DNA from: Rhodospirillaceae bacterium
GTDB taxonomy: Bacteria > Pseudomonadota > Alphaproteobacteria > UBA8366 > GCA-2717185
Reading direction: 5' to 3'
Assembly: GCA_018660965.1 (NCBI GenBank)
Contig: JABJJH010000211.1
Coordinates: 1 to 11,164 of the forward strand
DNA length: 11,164 bases
How positions within the stretch are numbered: position 1 is the first letter of the stretch; every line of letters starts with the position of its first letter. A program made the position numbers and the translations under genes. This document shows positions 7,131-11,164 of this stretch, one piece after another. The notes under the pieces are model-generated. The model ran no database searches. It was not told the origin of the DNA and worked only from the letters and a program-made list of their open reading frames with translations.

Positions 7131-8754
7131 ATACGCGTTCTCGAAGAACGTATTTTTGTATTTTCCCGGTCGAAGTTTTGGGCAAAGGCCCAAACTCGAC
7201 GCGGGACGGACATTTGAAGTGGGCCATGTTCTCTCGGCAATACGCGATTACCGCTTCGACCGTCAGAGGTTTCGCATCCGGTTTCAATGTGACGAACGCG
7301 CAGGGTGTTTCCCCCCACTTTTCATGCGGCGCGGCGACAACGGCGGCCTCCATGATATCGGGATGGCGGTACAGGACTTCCTCGACTTCCAGGCTCGATA
7401 TGTTTTCCCCGCCTGAAATGATTATGTCCTTGGCCCGGTCCTTGATTTCAATGTACCCATTGGGGTGCATGACGCCTAAATCGCCCGTATGCAGCCAACC
7501 GCCTTGAAACGCTTCCTCGGTCGCGTCGGCGTTCTTGAAATAGCCTTTCATAACGGTGTTGCCGCGCAACATAAGCTCGCCAACGGTTTCACCGTCGGCG
7601 GGTGTATCGATCATGGTTTCAGAATCGGCGATGCGTTGATCTTCGAGTGTCAGGTAATTGACCCCTTGGCGCGCCATCAGGGATGCGCGTTCATCCAGGG
7701 GTAATTCCCCCCATTCAGGTTGCCACGCACACACGGTCGATGGGCCGAAACTTTCGGTCATGCCATAAAGATGGGTTACCTTGAACCCGAGTTCCTCCAT
7801 ACCCGAGATGACCGCGCTGGGCGGCGCGGCGCCACCGGTCGCGATTTCCACGGGCGGGTCGACAAAATGTTTTACGTCGTCGGGCGCGTGGATCAGCGTT
7901 GTCAGGACAATCGGCGCACCGCACATGTGGGTCACGCCATGTTCAGAAATCATCGGGTATATTTTGACCGGATCGACTTCGCGAAGGCAGACATGGGTTC
8001 CGCCAACGGCCGTCACCCCCCAGGTAAACGTCCAACCATTGCAATGGAACATCGGCAAGGTCCACAAGTAGACGGACGATGCGTTCAGGCCAAAGGTCAT
8101 GGCGTTGCCAATGGCGTTCAGATAAGCGCCGCGATGATCATAGACGACCCCCTTGGGGTTTCCGGTGGTCCCCGACGTGTAATTCAATGCGATTGATCGC
8201 CACTCATCATCTGGCAAGGACCAGGCGTGGTTTTCATCGCCGTTTGCGATAAACGCTTCGTACTCAATTTCGCCGATGCGATCGCCTCCCTGCTCTTGCG
8301 CGTCGTCGATATCAATCACCAGCGGCGGCTCATCCAGCATGGCGATGGCGGCGGCGATTATTTCATGGAACTGCGTATCGGCGATCAACACCTTCGCGCC
8401 CGCATGTTCCAGGATAAAGGCCACCGTGGCCGCGTCGAGGCGAATGTTAATCGCGTTCAGAACCGCCCCCAGCATGGGCGCGGCGTAATGGGCCTCCAAC
8501 AATTCCGGTACGTTCGGGGCTAATACGGCGACAGTGTCGCCTTTATCAACGCCGTGCTGCGCAAGCGCGGACGCCAAACGACGACACCGCTCATAAAATT
8601 CCGTGTAGGAATAACGCCGCTTTCCGTGGATAACCGCCATCTTGTCCGGATAAACAGCGGCGGAGCGTTTGAGGAAACTCAAGGGCGACAACGGCGTGTA
8701 ATTCGCAGGCCCTTTTTCGAGGTTCAAATCAAAAGGTGACGGATCGTGAGGCAC
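7129..8754 (-). CDS. AMP-forming acyl-CoA synthetase, LvaE-like
   Basis: A 541-residue adenylate-forming ligase that activates a carboxylic acid with ATP and CoA. Core motifs in order: P-loop YTSGTTGNPKG (192-202), YGMTES (330-335), TGDLG (423-427), DRAKDIIISGGENISSLEVE (439-458) and PKTSTGKIQK (525-534) with Lys531 as the adenylation lysine. It has full family length and no signal peptide. The GTG at 8754 is chosen because AGGAAA lies at 8767-8762, seven bases upstream, and the protein then begins at the usual family position. The frame is open to 8850, but the 32 extra residues would cross into the divergent DsbA-family gene. It is the first gene of the five-gene cassette, as expected for the enzyme that primes a free acid. 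LvaE activates levulinate; chain length and substrate here are not readable, and a medium-chain or other short acid is also possible. Confidence 0.94.
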   Translation of the reverse strand: MPHDPSPFDLNLEKGPANYTPLSPLSFLKRSAAVYPDKMAVIHGKRRYSYTEFYERCRRLASALAQHGVDKGDTVAVLAPNVPELLEAHYAAPMLGAVLNAINIRLDAATVAFILEHAGAKVLIADTQFHEIIAAAIAMLDEPPLVIDIDDAQEQGGDRIGEIEYEAFIANGDENHAWSLPDDEWRSIALNYTSGTTGNPKGVVYDHRGAYLNAIGNAMTFGLNASSVYLWTLPMFHCNGWTFTWGVTAVGGTHVCLREVDPVKIYPMISEHGVTHMCGAPIVLTTLIHAPDDVKHFVDPPVEIATGGAAPPSAVISGMEELGFKVTHLYGMTESFGPSTVCAWQPEWGELPLDERASLMARQGVNYLTLEDQRIADSETMIDTPADGETVGELMLRGNTVMKGYFKNADATEEAFQGGWLHTGDLGVMHPNGYIEIKDRAKDIIISGGENISSLEVEEVLYRHPDIMEAAVVAAPHEKWGETPCAFVTLKPDAKPLTVEAVIAYCRENMAHFKCPSRVEFGPLPKTSTGKIQKYVLRERV

Positions 8755-8761
8755 GCGGTAA

Positions 8762-8767
8762 TTTCCT
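8762..8767 (-). promoter_or_regulatory. Ribosome binding site deciding the GTG start of the acyl-CoA synthetase
   Basis: AGGAAA on the minus strand, seven bases before the GTG at 8754. No comparable site precedes the upstream in-frame start at 8850. Confidence 0.6.
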
Positions 8768-8791
8768 ATTAATGGTTTGCGTCCGGAACAG

Positions 8792-8820
8792 GTAATATTC
8801 CATTGAACGAACTTTAACAA
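8792..8820 (-). promoter_or_regulatory. Candidate sigma-70-type promoter of the five-gene cassette
   Basis: On the minus strand, TTGTTA (8820-8815) and TATTAC (8797-8792) are separated by 17 bases. Each matches the consensus at four of six positions, and the -10 box ends 37 bases before the GTG start of the acyl-CoA synthetase gene. The 82-base divergent gap is the only upstream space available for this operon's promoter, which supports the placement; the match itself is modest. Confidence 0.35.
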
Positions 8821-8836
8821 ATATAGCAATCGAACG

Positions 8837-9496
8837 ATGACGCGATTCATGGAAGTTCAAATTTTTTCCGACCCGGTTTGCCCGTGGTGTTTCATCGGAA
8901 AACGGCGACTGGAGCAGGCGCTGGATACGCGGCCTGACCTTTGCGTCCGCATCGACTGGCGCGCGTATGAATTGAACCCGGAAATCCCCGTGCGGGGCAT
9001 GGACCGTGCAAGACACCTGGCGTCTAAATTCAACGGAGCCCGACACGCCGATCAAGTCTATGAAAACATTCGCCGTGTCGGCGTGAGTGTTGGTATCGAC
9101 TTCGCTTTCGAAAAAATACAACGCACGCCAAACACGGTGGACGCCCACAGGTTGATAAATTTCGCCGCCGAATCAATGCGGGGCAATCTTGTCGTGGAAC
9201 AGTTATTCCATGCCTACTTTATCGATGGCGCCGACATCGGGGATCGAAACACCTTAATCGCAATCGCCATGGACTCGGGACTGGACGCCGGGAAAACCGC
9301 CGCCGAATTATCGAGCGATAGACATTTCGATGTGCTGCGTAGCGAAGGCGCCCAGGCGCGCGCACTTGGTGTCCAGGGCGCGCCCAGTTTCATATTCGAC
9401 AACCAGTACCTTTTGTCCGGGGCGCAAGAGCCGGAGTCGTTTTTTCCGATTTTCGACCTCGCCGGTCAAACGGCCCGCACCGTTATGGCCGAATAG
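8837..9496 (+). CDS. DsbA-family oxidoreductase, FrnE-like
   Basis: A 219-residue thioredoxin-fold protein with an inserted helical domain. The active site CPWC (Cys15-Cys18) follows the first strand MEVQIFSDPV, and the cis-proline loop is GVQGAPSFIFD (178-188) with Pro183, ending LLSGAQ (192-197), as in FrnE and 2-hydroxychromene-2-carboxylate isomerase relatives. No signal peptide is present, so it should be cytosolic, unlike periplasmic DsbA. It probably performs dithiol/disulfide exchange or an isomerase-type reaction; the two cysteines favour redox chemistry. The ATG at 8837 is taken as start; a second in-frame ATG at 8849 would remove four residues and is equally plausible, since neither has a strong ribosome site. 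It is divergent from the cassette (82 bases) and convergent with mfd (10 bases between coding ends). Confidence 0.9.
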   Translation: MTRFMEVQIFSDPVCPWCFIGKRRLEQALDTRPDLCVRIDWRAYELNPEIPVRGMDRARHLASKFNGARHADQVYENIRRVGVSVGIDFAFEKIQRTPNTVDAHRLINFAAESMRGNLVVEQLFHAYFIDGADIGDRNTLIAIAMDSGLDAGKTAAELSSDRHFDVLRSEGAQARALGVQGAPSFIFDNQYLLSGAQEPESFFPIFDLAGQTARTVMAE

Positions 9497-9506
9497 CACC
9501 CGTAAA

Positions 9507-11164
9507 TTAAGCTGCGGCCAACTGCGCCAATTCTTCGACAATCGTCATTACGCCTGAAATGCGTTGATGGGGATCGTACCAATCGCCACGATAAAACAGG
9601 CTATGGTCGGGACGGAGTTTGGTGTTGGCGGTTTCGCGTTGAATGAAGCCGATAAGGCCGGCTGGATTGCCAAATCGATTATCTCGAAATCCGATGACAG
9701 CGCCCTTTGGTCCCGCGTCAATTTTTTCGATGCCCGCGTTGCGGCAGAATTGCTTGATGGCGATGACCCGTAACAGATTTTCAACCTCATCCGGTAAAGG
9801 CCCGAACCGGTCTATCAATTCGGCGGCGAACGAGTCGATGTCGCTAGCGTCCACAAGTCCGGATAAACGCCGGTACAAGCCCAGACGGACGGAAAGATCA
9901 GGCACGTAACGTTCGGGAATAAGCACAGGCGCGCCTATAGAGATTTGCGGCGACCAACCGGCTTCGCCCGGCGCATCGTCATCACCTCGGGCCGATGCGA
10001 CGGCTTCCTCCAGCATGTGTTGGTACAGTTCGACACCGACTTCCTTGATGTGCCCGGATTGTTCGTCACCCAAAAGATTACCCGCCCCGCGAATGTCGAG
10101 GTCATAACTGGCCAAGGTAAACCCGGCGCCCAAGGTGTCCAGCGTTTGCATCACTTCCAGACGCTTTTGCGCCGCCGTGGTCAAAATGCGACCTGGCGGC
10201 ACGGTGAGATAACAATACGCCCGGGTTTTGGAACGTCCGATGCGGCCTCTCAATTGATATAATTGGGCGAGACCGAACATATCGGCCCGGTGGATAATCA
10301 TCGTATTGACCGATGGGATGTCGAGCCCGGATTCGACAATCTGCGTGCACAACAAGATATCGAATTTGCGTTCGAAAAATTCTGTCATGACGTCTTCCAA
10401 GTCACCGGGAGACATCTGGCCATGCGCCTTTGCTATCTTGAGGTCGGGCACGAGGTCCTTCAAACGACGTTCCACACGCCCCAGGTCAGCGACCCTCGGG
10501 CACACATAAAACACTTGTCCGCCCCGGTGGCGTTCCCGCATGACCGCTTCGCGCACAACAACGGGATCAAAGGGTAGAACGAACGTCCGAACCGCCAATC
10601 GATCCACCGGCGCGGTTGCGATAATGCTCATTTCCCGGACACCCGACAGCGCCATCTGCAATGTTCGCGGGATCGGCGTCGCGGTTAACGTCAAGATATG
10701 GACGTTCGCCTTCAACCGTTTGAGTTGTTCTTTCTGCGCAACGCCAAAATGTTGCTCCTCATCCACGACCAGAAGCCCCAAATTCGAAAATTCCACGCTT
10801 TTTCCCAAAAGGGCGTGCGTGCCGACGACGATATCGAGCGAACCGTCGCGCAATTCGCCGCGCGTAATCTCGGCGTTCTTCGCGCTCACGAAGCGGGATA
10901 GCTGCGCGACACGGATCGGAAGTCCGGCGAAGCGTTCCCGAAACGTTGAAAAATGCTGTAGGGCCAACAATGTGGTTGGCACGACGACGGCGACTTGCAC
11001 GCCGTTCATCGCCGCGACAAAGGCCGCGCGTAAGGCGACTTCGGTTTTGCCGAAGCCAACGTCGCCGCAAATCAACCGGTCCATGGGACGCCCGGAACCG
11101 ATGTCATCGATCACATCAACAATCGCCTGATTTTGGTCTTCGGTTTCCGTGAATGGGAAACGGG
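9507..11164 (-). CDS. mfd: Transcription-repair coupling factor Mfd, C-terminal part, cut by window edge
   Basis: The window holds the last 551 residues of a protein normally about 1,150 long; the 5' part lies beyond 11164. Mfd removes RNA polymerase stalled at DNA lesions using an ATP-driven RecG-like translocase and recruits UvrA. Visible: RFPFTETEDQNQA at the edge, Walker A GDVGFGKTEV (about 33-42 of the visible part), the DEEQHFG box (134-140), TATPIPRTLQMALSG, then motif V LLCTQIVESGLDIPSVNT and motif VI QLYQLRGRIGRSKTRA. The Mfd/RecG TRG region follows (LGAGFTLASYDLDIRGAGNLLG), and a D7 domain contains DRFGPLPDEVENLL. The continuation and D7 domain separate it from RecG. No frameshift or missing motif is seen. 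Long open frames on the other strand here are shadows. It is convergent with the DsbA-family gene. Confidence 0.98.
   Translation of the reverse strand, partial: RFPFTETEDQNQAIVDVIDDIGSGRPMDRLICGDVGFGKTEVALRAAFVAAMNGVQVAVVVPTTLLALQHFSTFRERFAGLPIRVAQLSRFVSAKNAEITRGELRDGSLDIVVGTHALLGKSVEFSNLGLLVVDEEQHFGVAQKEQLKRLKANVHILTLTATPIPRTLQMALSGVREMSIIATAPVDRLAVRTFVLPFDPVVVREAVMRERHRGGQVFYVCPRVADLGRVERRLKDLVPDLKIAKAHGQMSPGDLEDVMTEFFERKFDILLCTQIVESGLDIPSVNTMIIHRADMFGLAQLYQLRGRIGRSKTRAYCYLTVPPGRILTTAAQKRLEVMQTLDTLGAGFTLASYDLDIRGAGNLLGDEQSGHIKEVGVELYQHMLEEAVASARGDDDAPGEAGWSPQISIGAPVLIPERYVPDLSVRLGLYRRLSGLVDASDIDSFAAELIDRFGPLPDEVENLLRVIAIKQFCRNAGIEKIDAGPKGAVIGFRDNRFGNPAGLIGFIQRETANTKLRPDHSLFYRGDWYDPHQRISGVMTIVEELAQLAAA

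Noticed and set aside
7720..8196. 158-residue open frame on the plus strand
   Set aside because: Antisense to the acyl-CoA synthetase, which carries all family motifs across this stretch.
8755..8850. N-terminal extension of the acyl-CoA synthetase to 573 residues
   Set aside because: It would overlap the start of the divergent DsbA-family gene, lacks a ribosome site, and exceeds the usual family length; the GTG at 8754 has AGGAAA upstream.
9486..9520. TGGCCG/CGGCCA inverted repeat across the DsbA-mfd junction as a bidirectional terminator
   Set aside because: The arms are only six bases with a 23-base loop and no T-tract follows on either strand; both arms lie within coding sequence.
10540..11130. 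196-residue open frame on the plus strand
   Set aside because: Antisense to the conserved motor region of mfd; no motif and biased low-complexity composition.

Overview
The window looks like chromosomal DNA of a Gram-negative bacterium, most likely an alphaproteobacterium. That assignment is an inference from GC-rich coding, gene content and the style of the Mfd, DsbA-family and acyl-CoA metabolism proteins; no rRNA or other taxonomic marker is present. Both ends cut genes: a class III CoA-transferase runs off the left edge and the transcription-repair coupling factor Mfd runs off the right. I see no tRNA, rRNA, CRISPR array, insertion sequence or phage gene, and no gene-free stretch longer than about 190 bases.

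Layout. Left part (1-3717): a CaiB/BaiF-type CoA-transferase (minus, partial) is divergent from an amidase-signature hydrolase (plus). A small single-pass membrane protein with a coiled-coil-like tail (minus) follows, then a metal-assisted PLP enzyme of the D-serine dehydratase/D-threonine aldolase family (plus). Middle (3721-8754, minus): five tightly packed genes in transcription order: acyl-CoA synthetase, short-chain dehydrogenase, ACAD10/11-like acyl-CoA dehydrogenase, APH-fold phosphotransferase and a small DUF6285-like protein. Right part: a cytosolic FrnE-like DsbA-family protein (plus) convergent with the C-terminal half of Mfd (minus).

The main result is the middle block. Its five protein families are the same set as LvaE, LvaD, LvaC, LvaA and LvaB of the Pseudomonas putida levulinate pathway, but in the order E-D-C-A-B. 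In that pathway a 4-oxo acid is activated to its CoA ester, the 4-keto group is reduced, the 4-hydroxyl is phosphorylated by the kinase with its small partner protein, and the acyl-CoA dehydrogenase-like enzyme eliminates the phosphate so that the carbon can enter beta-oxidation. Mammalian ACAD10 and ACAD11 fuse the kinase and dehydrogenase parts; here they are separate genes overlapping by 23 bases. The likely role is catabolism of 4-oxo or 4-hydroxy carboxylic acids (or lactones opening to them). The actual substrate cannot be read from the sequence, and no regulator or transporter gene is in view.

Three of the five cassette genes appear to start with GTG or TTG, and a small hairpin with a T-tract lies between the dehydrogenase/reductase gene and the acyl-CoA dehydrogenase gene, so the cassette may be expressed as two segments.
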